This document shows positions 34,728-45,283 of a DNA stretch of 64,000 nucleotides, piece by piece. Below the pieces are notes generated by a model that did not search any database, was not told the origin of the DNA, and worked only from the letters and a program-made list of their open reading frames with translations. Source of the stretch: Halocaridina rubra (lineage: Eukaryota; Arthropoda; Malacostraca; Decapoda; Atyidae); the NCBI GenBank assembly GCA_037179515.1, contig JAXCGZ010011583.1, positions 31,198 to 95,197 of the forward strand, given 5' to 3'. Positions within the stretch are counted from its first letter, which is position 1; each line of letters begins with the position of its first letter. Position numbers and translations under genes: made by a program.

Positions 34728-36061
34728 TGTCCTGAAAAGTTCAGGCCAACAGGTATGACGTCACAGAGAACCCTTAGTTTTGGTTGTGCTTTCTCCATCC
34801 CAATGAAAATAAATAAAATGGTTTCAGAGATGTACATTTGCTTGTTTATATTTATTCAATATTCTATTTTGTAATCTGACTCCCTTGCTCTTATCTATCT
34901 ATTTATTTTTTATAAAAAAGGGGGGGGGACACTACATATTTTGTATGCAGACGCAGTTTTTTTTCGTATTTTGATCATGACTTCGTCACTGAATATTATA
35001 TGTATCTATGTTTTTTATTTATAAACTGTTTATATTTCAGTAGTTTATTGTAAGGGAGGCATGCAGATTTAACAGTTTCTAGCTTGGTAAGGTAATGATA
35101 TATAAGTTATCTAGGAATATTTCTCAAGTAATTTGTAACCCTTTTGAACACTGATACACTCTTGTTTACAGATGGAGAATTTGCCACACTTTTTTTCCCC
35201 GGCTCAGAGAAAGAGAGTCATGTCCAAAAAATCACTAAAACTGTGAAATAATATGGTAGAGTGTTGATGTATACCGTCTGATATATGTATGTGTATGTGG
35301 TAAAGAGACAATACCCTAGGCTGTCATATGACCAATAGATTATCCTGGCCTAATCTTCTCCAGACTAGGCCTCAATGCTATCCTATCTTGCTTGAGCTGG
35401 GATGCTTCTGTTGCATTGTGTTTTGGGTGTCACTAATATTTTCAGTAATCTGTGACATTTGATCTAGTTGATTTTGTGGCCTACATAAGTGTGTCAAATA
35501 TTGTGATTTTGACTCAGCAGATGATTTTATGTTTTGAAGCCTAGAAAGGAACATTAAGCCTAGGCTACAGTGGTTTATTGTGAAAATATTATATAATTTC
35601 AAGTTTTCCTTAGCCTTGCTGCATTTTATGTTGTTAAATACCTCTTTTATTTTTGCAACAATATATTTTTTGAAGGACAAAGTGTCATTTGAGATAATCC
35701 AAGTTATTATTTATTTTTATTTTTTGTATGCCAATTATAAATTGTTTTCTATTACATTATATGATATTTTATATAATGTGTAATTTTTATCCCAGTAGCC
35801 TAGTGTAAGTAGCATAGACCATTCATTTATTATATGCTCACCAGACCCTTAAAATTTAAAGACAGTCCATTACATACTAAAGATTCCTGGGCTATTCCTA
35901 GAAGATATAAAACCTGATGCCCTCAAAATATTTTTGAGATGTTTGACTCCCTAAAAAATAGTATGCAAGGTGTACTGATTCTGAGAGAGGGAGCGGAGTC
36001 TTGGATACATGTTGCCTAGTTCTTTAGTTTGAGCCAGTAAAGGACTAGACTGTTCACCACA
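34728..36061 (+). repeat. Pao-2 5' LTR
   Basis: Starts TGTCCTGAAAAGTTCAGGCC, where CCTGAA..TTCAGG forms a small inverted repeat, and ends TTCACCACA. Very similar to the 3' LTR, with small indels (for example in the GTATGTGTATGTGG stretch near 35288). An antisense frame of 100 codons at 35378-35680 is shorter in the 3' LTR and is not taken as a gene. A TGGTCC tract 25-30 bp downstream could be a primer-binding site but is not assigned. Confidence 0.93.
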
Positions 36062-36422
36062 CTATACTTACAATTTTTTTCTGGTCCTTCCAACTGGATG
36101 TTCTGGTTCACTGATTTATTTCAGTATTAAAGTGTATTTTCCTATTTGTTATTTTATGATCTTGGTCTTTGTCTTACACTGCTACTGCCTATGTTGGTAT
36201 ATTTTTGTTTGGCCATCAGACGGTATTACATCAACACAACTATAATCTGCTTGCCTCTTATCGTTAGGCACTTTGAAAGTTAGCATTACCACATGGAATG
36301 ATGTTGGATTAAGTATACATTTCTTATACATTGTGTATTTTTTTGCTTATTGTAGTTTTGTGTTATTTTTGTTGCATTTATTGGATTGATAAATTTAAAT
36401 TTGTGTACCTAAGCTACTCAAA

Positions 36423-38010
36423 ATGTCATAAACAGATACTGCTCTCTCGGTAATTGATAGTACCCCTGACTTGCGAGTCAGAAGTAGCAACATATTTACT
36501 TGTCAAACTGAAATGCTAAATGATGCTGTCACTTCTGTCACAAGTATTGTTAGTGACCCTAATGTGTCAATTTCTTCTTTGCAATTAGCATACTTTGAGC
36601 TTAAAATGCAATATGACCTCTATTTCGATACTTGGTGTAAATATGAAGTATACATTATAGATGACACATCATTATATTTGCCAGCTAGTCGAGATTTTCG
36701 TCATCTTAAACATGAAGCATTTAAACTCTTAAACCAAGTTTCACAACTTAAAGATGACAAGTCCAGTGTGAGCACTGTACCCATACCCCCTCGTACTCCT
36801 CCAGTGAACTCGCTTCCGCCTAAGCTTTCTCCCATAGAAATCCTAAAATTTGATGGTGATGTCTCAAAGTGGTCAGCATTTTGGGACATATTTAGCTCTT
36901 TGGTTGATACTCATATTGATTTGGATGATGTAGTCAAGTTTACTATTTTACGCTCACATTTATTGGGTAGAGCCTTTAAAACTATTGAAAATATTCCTGT
37001 AACACACGCTAATTATAAAGCTGCAGTACAACTTTTGTAAAAACAGTTTGGTAGATCAGACAGATTGGTTACGCAGCTTGCAAGAGAAATACAGAATTTG
37101 CCAGTACCACGTCATCAACATGACGACCTTCTAGAGTTTAAATTAGCATATGAAAAATTAGTTCTACAGTTGGAAAATTTGGAACCTCAGTATACTGATA
37201 ATAAATTCTTTTTAGAAACTCTAGTTAGTAAATTGCCAGGAGAAACTTACCGTGCATTGGCAAACCGCTGTAAGTGCACAAAATTTACATATGAGCAGTT
37301 GTCAGATGGACTTTCAGAGATAATAGAGCTTATGGAATTGTGTAAAATGCAACCTCAAAGTGGTAGCCGCAAAGCTGAGGTTGTTTCCAAGGTTGCAGTT
37401 GAATCTAATCCACAGTCTAATAAGAAAAATAAGTCATTACAAAATGCAAAAAGGAGTCAACATACTAATTTGTGCAATCCTAATCAATCAGTTAAGTCTG
37501 TTGTTATAAATACACAGTCTGGTACATCAAACCAAAATGTTTCTTGTGTTTTTTGTGGCAAAAATCAGTTCTAAACTTTGTACAGATTATCCAACTTTTG
37601 ACAGTAGACGAAATTGAGTAAGAGTGCTTAACCTTTGTTTTATTTGTTTAAAATCTGGACACAGAGCCAGTGATTGTAGTAGAAAATTTGAATGTCGTAA
37701 TTGTAGCTCAAATACTCATCATACTTTTATGTGCATTAAACTTTGTCAAAAACCACAGAATCCTACACGCACTGTAACTTCAATTTCACCTGGTTTTAAT
37801 GCAAATAGTAATTTGAGTTCCAATGCTATAGTAGGGAGCAAATCAGGGTCTTCCATGTTTGAAAGAAATACACAAATACCTACCTCGACTCGAGCATCAC
37901 AAAATGTAGGTACTGTATCTGTTTCCGAACCTAACTCAAATGCTCAAGCTTGTTTAACTGATACAACTGTACATACTCTCAACACAAATTCTTCTCATTC
38001 ATTGTTAGCT
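36423..38010 (+). pseudogene. Pao-2 gag
   Basis: ATG at 36423 followed by a stop at the third codon, then an open frame with a coiled N-terminus, PPKLSPIEILKFDGDVSKW and SAFWDIFSSLVDT (the BEL/Pao capsid core), VKFTILRSHLLGRA, a stop at 37038 and VPRHQHDDLLEFK. The zinc region follows after a frameshift near 37570: CVFCGKN, then LCFICLKSGHRASDCSRK and CRNCSSNTHHTFMC. This is the usual pair of knuckles before the protease. Confidence 0.88.
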
Positions 38011-38518
38011 ACTGCACTACCTACAGCAACCATACAACTGTCTGGTGGTGGTTTGCGAAGAATCACACGTGGTTTTCTTGACATTCAGAGAGATCTTGCT
38101 AGTGAACTTAAATTACCTGTTATAGATCATGTTGCTTTATCTGTTACTCCTTTTGATAGCGAAATTAAATATTTGCATTGCAATATAGTAAAAGTTCAAG
38201 TTTGTTTGGGTCGTACCCGTGTGACACTTCGAGCACTCACCCATGACAGTGTAAACACTTGCATACATACCCCAGGTCTTGTTAGAGTTGCCAACATGTT
38301 ACCATCTCACAACATTAAACTTGCCGATGATTATAAGACTGATGTTGTAGCAGGTATTGGGTTAATAATTGGGGTAGATAATTATAGTAAGTTTGTCAGT
38401 TCTCAACACAAGTATGCTATCATACAACTACTTTCCTGTAGTGCTGGGTCAATAATTTTTGGACCATTACCTCAGTGGGCTTCTCAGTTGGTGGATCACA
38501 CTGATCAGTCTATGCATA
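38011..38518 (+). pseudogene. Pao-2 aspartic protease
   Basis: The domain starts with LLATALPTATIQLSGGG and continues RRITRGFLDIQRDLASELKL. In this family the Asp is followed by S/T-G-x-Q and a short hydrophobic run; here only the Asp remains and the next residues are missing, consistent with an in-frame loss of the active-site turn. Downstream HTPGLVRVANMLPSHN and IKLADDYKTDVVAGIGLIIG match D-type proteases. CR1 A3 interrupts the linker after GPLPQWASQLVDH. Confidence 0.78.
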
Positions 38519-38610
38519 TGTGATTACCTAATTGTGATTACCTAATTGTGTTCACGGGAAAGAGCCCAAAGCTCGTATCTTCCCGTCTCCTGATCGGTTC
38601 CATTTTAGAC

Positions 38611-41445
38611 TTAGTGATACTTATCATACCTGTCCTTAAAACTATGGATTGAGATAGCATTAACTACCTCCTCGCTTAGCGAATTCCAATTCTCAACTAC
38701 TCTTACACTGAAAAAGTATTTCCTTACATGCTGCAAAGAAGTTCTCTTACGAAGCTTCAAACTATGACCTCTAGTTCTAGAGTCAGCCATATCAAAATAT
38801 CGATCCCTATCCACTCTATCATAACCATGAAGGAATTTAAAGATTGTCACCATATCCCCCCTCACTCTTCTAGCTTCGAGTGATGGTAAGTCTAATTCCC
38901 TCAGCCTCTCATCGTAACTGAGATTGCGTATTTCTGGCACCAGTTTCGTGGCATGTCTTTGAACTTTTTCAAGCTTAGCAATGTGCTTTTTCAAGTGTGG
39001 ATTCCAAAAGGGGGCTGCATATTCGAGTTTTGGCCTCACATAGGTTACATAAATATTTCTGAACATTTCCTTGTCCATGTGCCTGAAGGCTATCCTTACA
39101 TTTGATAAGGATGCATATGCTGCCCTTACTATGCCATTTATATGTATTTCTGGAGACAAATCTGCCAGTATGTTTACTCCTAATTCTCTCTCATTTTCTG
39201 TCTCTTGAAGTTGTACTCCAGCCACCGAGTAGTCAAGCTTGGGCCTTCTTGCACTTGTACCCATTCTCATTACCTTACATTTTGAAGTATTGAATTTCAT
39301 TAGTCACTTTTCTGACCACTCATGCAGATTATTTTGATCCTCCTGAAGTTCTCTACCATTGTTCTCGTTTTTTACTTTCTTTACAATCTTTGCATCATCT
39401 GCAAACATATTCATGAATGAATTTACAGACTCTGGTAGGTCATTTACATATACAAGGAACAAAAGTGGCCCTAAAACTGAACCCTGTGGAACTCCACTAC
39501 TAACTCTTCTCCATTCAGACACTGAGTGTCTTACTCTAACCCTCTGTTCTCTTCCTTCTAAGTAAGTTTTTATCCATTCCAAAACATTTCCACCTATTCT
39601 AGCCATTGATTGCAGCTTCCTAATAAGTCTCCCATGTGGAACAGTGTCAAACGCTTTCTGGAAGTCTAGGAATATGCAATCTGCCCAGCCCTCTCTTTCC
39701 TGTAAGATTCGGCTTACCTCATCATAAAATTCTAATAAGTTTGTTACTGTTGATCTACCTTCTCTGAAGCCATGTTGCCTCACTGACAAAAAGTTGAAGG
39801 ATTCCAAGTGAAGAGAGATATGTTTCCTTAGTAGTTTCTCCATAACTTTGCAAACTATGGTGGTCAAGGAAACTGGTCTATAGTTCAGAGCCGTATCCCT
39901 CCTTCCCTTTTTGAAGATAGGTATCACATTTGCTTGTTTCCAGCATCTTGGAATCTCCCCCGACTCCAGTGACTCCTTAAATATGATACTTAGTGCCACT
40001 GATATTGTGTTTGCGCATTTTTTAAGCACATGAGGGGATATGTCATCAGGACCTGTAGCTTTATGAACATCTAAATCCATCAGCGCTTTGCATACCTCTG
40101 TGGCTGTAAGGTTGATGTTCTCTAATACCGGCCCTTGAGCTTCTATCACTGCAATCTGAGGGGGTGGGGTATTTTCTACTGTAAATACTGACTGAAACTC
40201 CTTGTTCAATTCTTTGCAGATCTCTTCATCCATCTCAGTGATGCTTCCATCCGCTCTCTTTAGCCTTAAAACCTGTTCTTTTACCTTCAGTTTTCCTCTG
40301 ATAAAGCTGTGGAAAAGCTTGGGATTTTCTTTAGCCTTCCTGGTGATGTCCCTCTCATAGTCTCTCTCTGCCTCTCTCCTTTTACTTAGGTAGTCATTTC
40401 TTGCTCTTTAGTAGGTTTGCCAGGCATTTATGTTTTTTCTCCTCCTATACCTTTTCCAGCATTTGTCTCTCCACTCCTTAGCTCTTTTACACCCATTATC
40501 GAACCATTTCTCTCTGGCATGAATTACACCTACTTTGGTGACAGGTATGCAGCAATCTACTATCTTCCCATATTTCTCACAAAAGATGTCATACATTTCT
40601 TGTACAGATTTGTTGTAAAATAAGGTTCTCCAGTCAATAACTGCAAAAAGCTCATTCATTTTGATGTAATCTCCTTTCCGATAGTTCCTCCTCATGTCCT
40701 CAGTGCCTCTACTCTCAGGAAGAATATCTTCAATGATATACTCCATCAACAACACACAGTGGTCACTCTTTCCAATTGGTGGTTCATACTCAATTTTTTC
40801 AATATCCAACACATTATCTGTGAACACTAGATCAAGTAGAGATGGCTCATCTCCACCCCTGGCCCTTGTTGGTTCCATTACATGTTGGTGTAGGAAATTC
40901 CCTTGTACGCAATCTAGGAATCTTGCCCCGAATGAGTCCTCACCACTGTGTGGGTCAAGATTTATCCAATCTATCTCTTTATGATTAAAGTCTCTCATAA
41001 TCAAAATCCTACATTTTTTTTCTCGTGCCATGTTAACAACTGAGTTTATGACTTCAATAGTACCTATATGACTTTCCTCATAAACTTCAAGCCTATTTTG
41101 GTTCCTTGGTGGGTTGTATACAACAGTTATTATAATGCTCTCTGACCCAGTATTTATGCGAGCAACAAGAAATTCCTTGAACTCACTTTCTATAGCCAAG
41201 TTTATTTCATCAACTTGAATCCTTTCACTTATGAGCAGTGCTATCCCTCCACCAGTCCTCTCAGATCTTTCAACCCTTAGTATTCTGAAGCCCTTAGGAA
41301 AAACTGTGACACTGTTTATGTCCTCACTCAACTTAGTCTCTGTAATTGCTACTATATCTGCCTTACTGTTGTGAATCCTATCTTTTAATTCTACTGCCTT
41401 ACCAGCTAATCCATCAGCATTTGTGTATAACAATCTTAATGAGGC
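38611..41445 (-). pseudogene. CR1 A3 ORF2 (endonuclease and RT), three interruptions
   Basis: Three long frames: 40408-41433 (endonuclease: LYTNADGLAGK, AITETKLSED, then MRDFNHKE where the conserved Gly of GDFN is Arg, and GKSDHC), 39304-40233 (RT: ATGPDDISPHVLKK, NYRPVSLTTIVCK, QHGFREGRS, FQKAFDTVPHG, GVPQGSVLGP, FADDAK) and 38611-39300 (thumb and CR1 C-terminus). They are separated only by single stops in place of Lys (about 40408) and Trp (39301), plus a frame step at the start of the RT. Full length about 945 residues. Confidence 0.9.
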
Positions 41446-42514
41446 CCCATCCCCTGATCTTCTGTCATTATCTTCTTTATCTCCCCTTTGTCTGGAAAAA
41501 CTCTGTAACGAAAATTTTTCTTCTCTTCTTCATTTCTTTCATCATTTAACCTTCTTGCCTCTTGCAACAAGTTTTTGATCTTTCCCATCTCTTCCTGTGT
41601 TCTGTATTGTCTAATGAACACTTCTTTGAATTCTTGAAGGTCTTTTAGACTTTTTTTCTCAACAATATTTCCCTACATGTTTCCCCTCTCTCAAAGGTTA
41701 CTTTTGTTGGTCTCGGCTTTCCTTCCCTCGAATATTTACCTAGTTGGTGTATATTTACAATATCCTCAGGACCACAAACTACTCCAAGCTTTCTTATCAG
41801 GTCTACAACCCTAGCTTTATTTTCTTCAAGTCTCCCCTGCCATGTTGGCTCCTGGGATTCACTTATGCCTGAGATTACCACTGTCTTCTCCTTATCAAGT
41901 GCCTGTCTGATGAGTGGGTTTGCCCTTTCCATCACAACGTCTTTCATTTTTTCGATTACTGTCTCTTTATAGTCAACTGTTTGTATGTTTTCCAGTGCCA
42001 CCACCTTTACAGCCTCTTTTACTGCCACATTCCCCTTTAGTGCATCAGCAAAGGAAGTTTTCATGGCATCATTTTCCATATCCAGCTCCTGGAACTCTTT
42101 TCTGAACTGTTCAATGTTATCCTTAATCTGGACATTCCAAGCATCAATCTCATCTCTCTCAGAAGAGAGCAGTGAACTAACATCTAATTCCTTTAGGTTG
42201 TCATTCAGCTGTTTGTTTTTATCTTCTTGTTTAGAAATTCTAGATTCTAGTTGACTCTTTTCCCCTTCCAGCTTCTTTATTCTTTTTTCTAGTTCCTTTC
42301 TCTCCTGCCCTTGTGCTTTATTTGCTTCCTCCAAAGATCTTATTTGCTCTCTGAGTGTTTCATTCTCTTTCATTTCTCCATCCATATTCCGAATTTTATC
42401 ATCAAGGCTTATAACCATTGCCTCTAAATTCTTGATTTTCTGTTTAAGTCCCCTAATGGCTACCCCTCCTACCGACCCATGGATGGGAGAGGTTTGGGAC
42501 AGAGATGGCGTCAT
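41436..42514 (-). pseudogene. CR1 A3 ORF1: coiled coil plus RRM-like domain
   Basis: Starts ATG at 42514 (MTPSLSQTSPIHGSVGG). Residues about 20-125 are a heptad-rich coiled coil (many Glu/Lys, e.g. KELEKRIKKLEGEKSQ), then a segment DVVMERANPLIRQALDKEK, an RRM-like domain with VVISGISESQE and RPTKVTFERG, and a basic C-terminus. A seven-T run at 41651-41657 (eight in A4) shifts the frame after residue 289; the C-terminal 62 residues continue at 41436-41621 (TQEEMGKIKNLLQEARR). Such proteins trimerise and coat LINE RNA. Confidence 0.85.
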
Positions 42515-42809
42515 TTTTATGTTCTCCCTCTCACAGAATATAGAAAGAAGACGAGAAAGAGGAAAAAAAAAAAAAGAGAAAAACTTTTAATTAAGCTTCA
42601 CACAGAATTTTTATATCTCCATATAAGTGCTATTTAGTGACTCAGTTTATCTCTTTTCTGGTAACACATCTTAACTTAAAAACTTGACCATGGTAATTTA
42701 AGGATAAAAAGAAAAAGAAAAACAAAAGTCAAACCTGAAGGAAAATTCGAATTTGTGTCTGAGGTGGCACCCACCTGTTTCTGCTATATGTGTCATACAG
42801 TATGTGCGC

Positions 42810-44165
42810 ATATATGTACACCTGTTATAGAAACAGAGTTTGACCAGATTTCCAATCTATGGAAACTGGATACAATAGGTATTGTTCCTGAGACTTATTC
42901 TCCTGAGGAGAAATTGACATTTGAGAAGTTTGATTCCAGTATAGGGTATGATGTAGACACACATCAATACTCTGTAGATTTACCTTTTAAGTCAGACTTG
43001 CTGTGTCCATCTTTAGGCTATCGGAAAGCATTCGGACAACTCAAGTCTCTTAAACGTGTCATGGAGCACAACCCAAAGCTGTTTGAACAATATAATTGTA
43101 TATTCTCTATCTGTCTCTCAATTTTATAGAACCAGCAAATGAACAGTTACATGGCCATTATCTTCCATACCATGTAGTTCGGAAAGATTCCTGTACCACT
43201 CCCCTACGCATTGTATTTAATGCATCCAGTCGTCAGTCATTAGAAGAGTTATCGTTGAATTCTTGTTTGCTTACTGGTCCATCATTGACCAGCAAACTCA
43301 TAGATCACCTAATAGGTTTTCGAACTAACCCCTTTGCCTATATATCAGACATTTCGAAAGCCTTTCTCAGAATTGGAATTAATGAAAATCATGATTTTAC
43401 CAAATTTCTTTGGTTTAGAGACTCTACCTTACAGGAAGCAGATACTTATCGTTTTAAAGTAATTTTATTTGGTGCAACATGTAGCCCATTCCTGTTGCAA
43501 CGTACTCTTATTCATCACTTACAGACTCACGCCAATCCTTTGGCTGAACATCTTATACCTAATTTTTATGTGGATAACTTTTCCCGCACCTACAATTCTG
43601 TAGAACAAATGTTTAATGAATACCCCATTATTAATGAAATTCTTTTAGATGCAAATATGCCACTTCAGACATGGATTAGCAATGTTTCTTGTTTCAACTC
43701 GTCAATTGATGCAGATGTCTCAGAGCAAAGTGTTAATGTTCTTGGCTTAAAATGGAATATTGTAAATGATGTCCTCTCTGTTAAACCTAGTAGTCAGATT
43801 GAACAGTATCTTGAACAGGGTAATGTTTTTTTCAATGAACCAAAGAGCTCACCAAGGCATGAATGTCTTAGTAAAAGAAAGGTGGTATCATTGGTTTCTT
43901 CCTTGTTTGATCCTTTAGGATATACTAATCCATTAATCATTAGAGCTAAGATTTTTATCCAAAAGCTATGGAGTTTGAAACTTTCTTGGGACACTCCTCT
44001 TGAAAGGGAGTTGTGTGTTGAGTTTTATGAAATATGCAAAAATATTTCTAAGGCTCCTAATTTGAATTTTCCACACTTTGCAATTGTACCATTAAATGTG
44101 AATTACATGTATTTTCAGATGCTTCCAAGAGAGCGTATGGTTTTACTGCCTATTCAGTTTGTTTG
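42810..44165 (+). pseudogene. Pao-2 reverse transcriptase
   Basis: A first frame (42755-43129) has ETEFDQISNLWKLDTIGI and YSVDLPFKSD, the segment before RT in BEL/Pao; then, after a frame step near 43110, RT proper: HYLPYHVVRKDS, RIVFNASSRQSLEELSLN, YISDISKAFLRIGI, KVILFGATCSPFLLQ and FYVDNFS at the catalytic site (43567-43578). YVDN in place of YVDD occurs in BEL/Pao elements. The connection reads VVSLVSSLFDPLGYTNPL. A further frameshift lies near 44110. Confidence 0.9.
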
Positions 44166-45010
44166 GAATCTCAGACATCATGTTTGATATTATCGAAATC
44201 TAGAGTAGCTCCTGTCAAGGAACTTACTATCCCTAAGCTGGAGCTCACAGCCTTGAATTTTGCTAGTAAATATGCCTCCTCTTTAATACAAGTTAGTAGT
44301 CTCGGGTTTGTTTCTTGCACCTTATGGTCAGACAGTCTAGTGTCCATATCATGGGTTAATAATAACAAATGTACTGATGTGTATGTGCGCAATCGCGTTA
44401 GCAAGATCAGAGAGAGAAACTGGAAAATTAGTTATGTTCCCACCAAAGACAACCCTGCAGATGTACTTACACAGGGAACCACTTTCAGTCAATTATGTAA
44501 CTCTAGCTTATGGATGTTTGGTCCTGATTGGATTACTAATCTCTCAGACTATCCTCATCAACCTGACCTTGAGACAGAAAATGTTGCTGTTAGTGAACTT
44601 TTAGTTGAGCCAATAGCAGTAGAACCAGTCGTTCCCTGTTTGGACGTATCTCAATATTCATCTCTACCTAAGATTGTAAGAATTCTTCAGATTGTGATAA
44701 ATTTTGTTCAGAGTTTTAAGAGAAAAGTTACTGTATCATTGTCACCATTACATTTAATAGTTAAGTTTGCTCAGCAAGAGCATTATCCTACACTGTTACA
44801 GTATTTAAGTGATGGTAATTCGTACCATGTGTCAAGTGACATAGTCAATTTTGTAAATCAACTGGGTTTATATCTAGATTCTAATAACTTGATAAGGACA
44901 TGTGGACGTTTGAAAAATGCATCAATGTCAGATAGCATGAAAAGACCTATCCTCCTACCCCCAAAGAGTGCCTTAACTAAATTGTTGATTCAACAGTGTC
45001 ATGAAAAAAT
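44110..45010 (+). pseudogene. Pao-2 RNase H and tether
   Basis: Continuous frame (44163-45047) with VAPVKELTIPKLELTAL, TLWSDSLVSISWV and VRNRVSKIRE, then YVPTKDNPADVLTQG, which are the RNase H and adjoining blocks of BEL/Pao. The Trp-rich WMFGPDWI segment and a hydrophobic tether lead to the integrase. RNase H acts with RT on the hybrid. Confidence 0.87.
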
Positions 45011-45283
45011 CACCATGCTGGTGTTAACACTGTCATTATGCAATTGAGAGAAAATTTTTGGTTACCTCAAGCAAGACGACACATCAAAACTGTCGTTCAT
45101 TCTTGCATGCATTGCAGGAAATTGCTTCGTGTTCTTCTTACACTACCCTCAGCACCTCCCTTACCTGCTGAAAGGGTGACATTTAGTAGGCCATCTAAGT
45201 ATGTTGGTGTCGACATGACCGGCGCTTATGAAATTTATGAACAAGATCCTGATCAGGAAGTACCTATACGTAGTAAGGCCTAT
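44950..45283 (+). pseudogene. Pao-2 integrase, first part
   Basis: The zinc domain spans a frameshift near 45010: a His-containing QQCHEK segment, then LRENFWLPQARRHIKT and CMHCRK. The core starts SKYVGVDMTGAY with the first catalytic Asp at 45212-45214. CR1 A4 interrupts after RSKAYV. Confidence 0.85.

Larger units (their letters stand above)
38519..42790 (-). mobile_element. CR1-A copy A3, the most complete copy
   Basis: Includes 5' UTR (42515-42790), ORF1, ORF2 and the 3' end with two 14-bp end units. The 5' UTR matches that of A5 up to the AGGTGGGTGCC start block and about 12 bp beyond. Antisense to Pao-2. The flanks TATGCATATG and GCGCATATATG resemble each other, a possible imperfect target duplication. 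Few disabling mutations, so it is fairly young. Confidence 0.92.

Noticed and set aside
35378..35680. 100-codon antisense frame in the Pao-2 5' LTR
   Set aside because: The 3' LTR copy is shortened to 69 codons (50208-50417) with indels; no motif. AT-rich chance frame is the simpler view.
39102..39293. 63-codon frames antisense to CR1 RT (also 2947, 33819, 45852, 55724) with nearly the same sequence
   Set aside because: They recur only because the CR1 copies recur; the constraint comes from the RT on the other strand.
41346..41549. Repeated antisense frame beginning MLLYLPYCCESYLL over CR1 endonuclease
   Set aside because: Shadow of the endonuclease frame, present wherever that part of CR1 is present.
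43567..43578. YVDN in the Pao-2 RT as an inactivating change
   Set aside because: Asn at the last position of the box occurs in BEL/Pao elements; by itself it is not evidence of decay.
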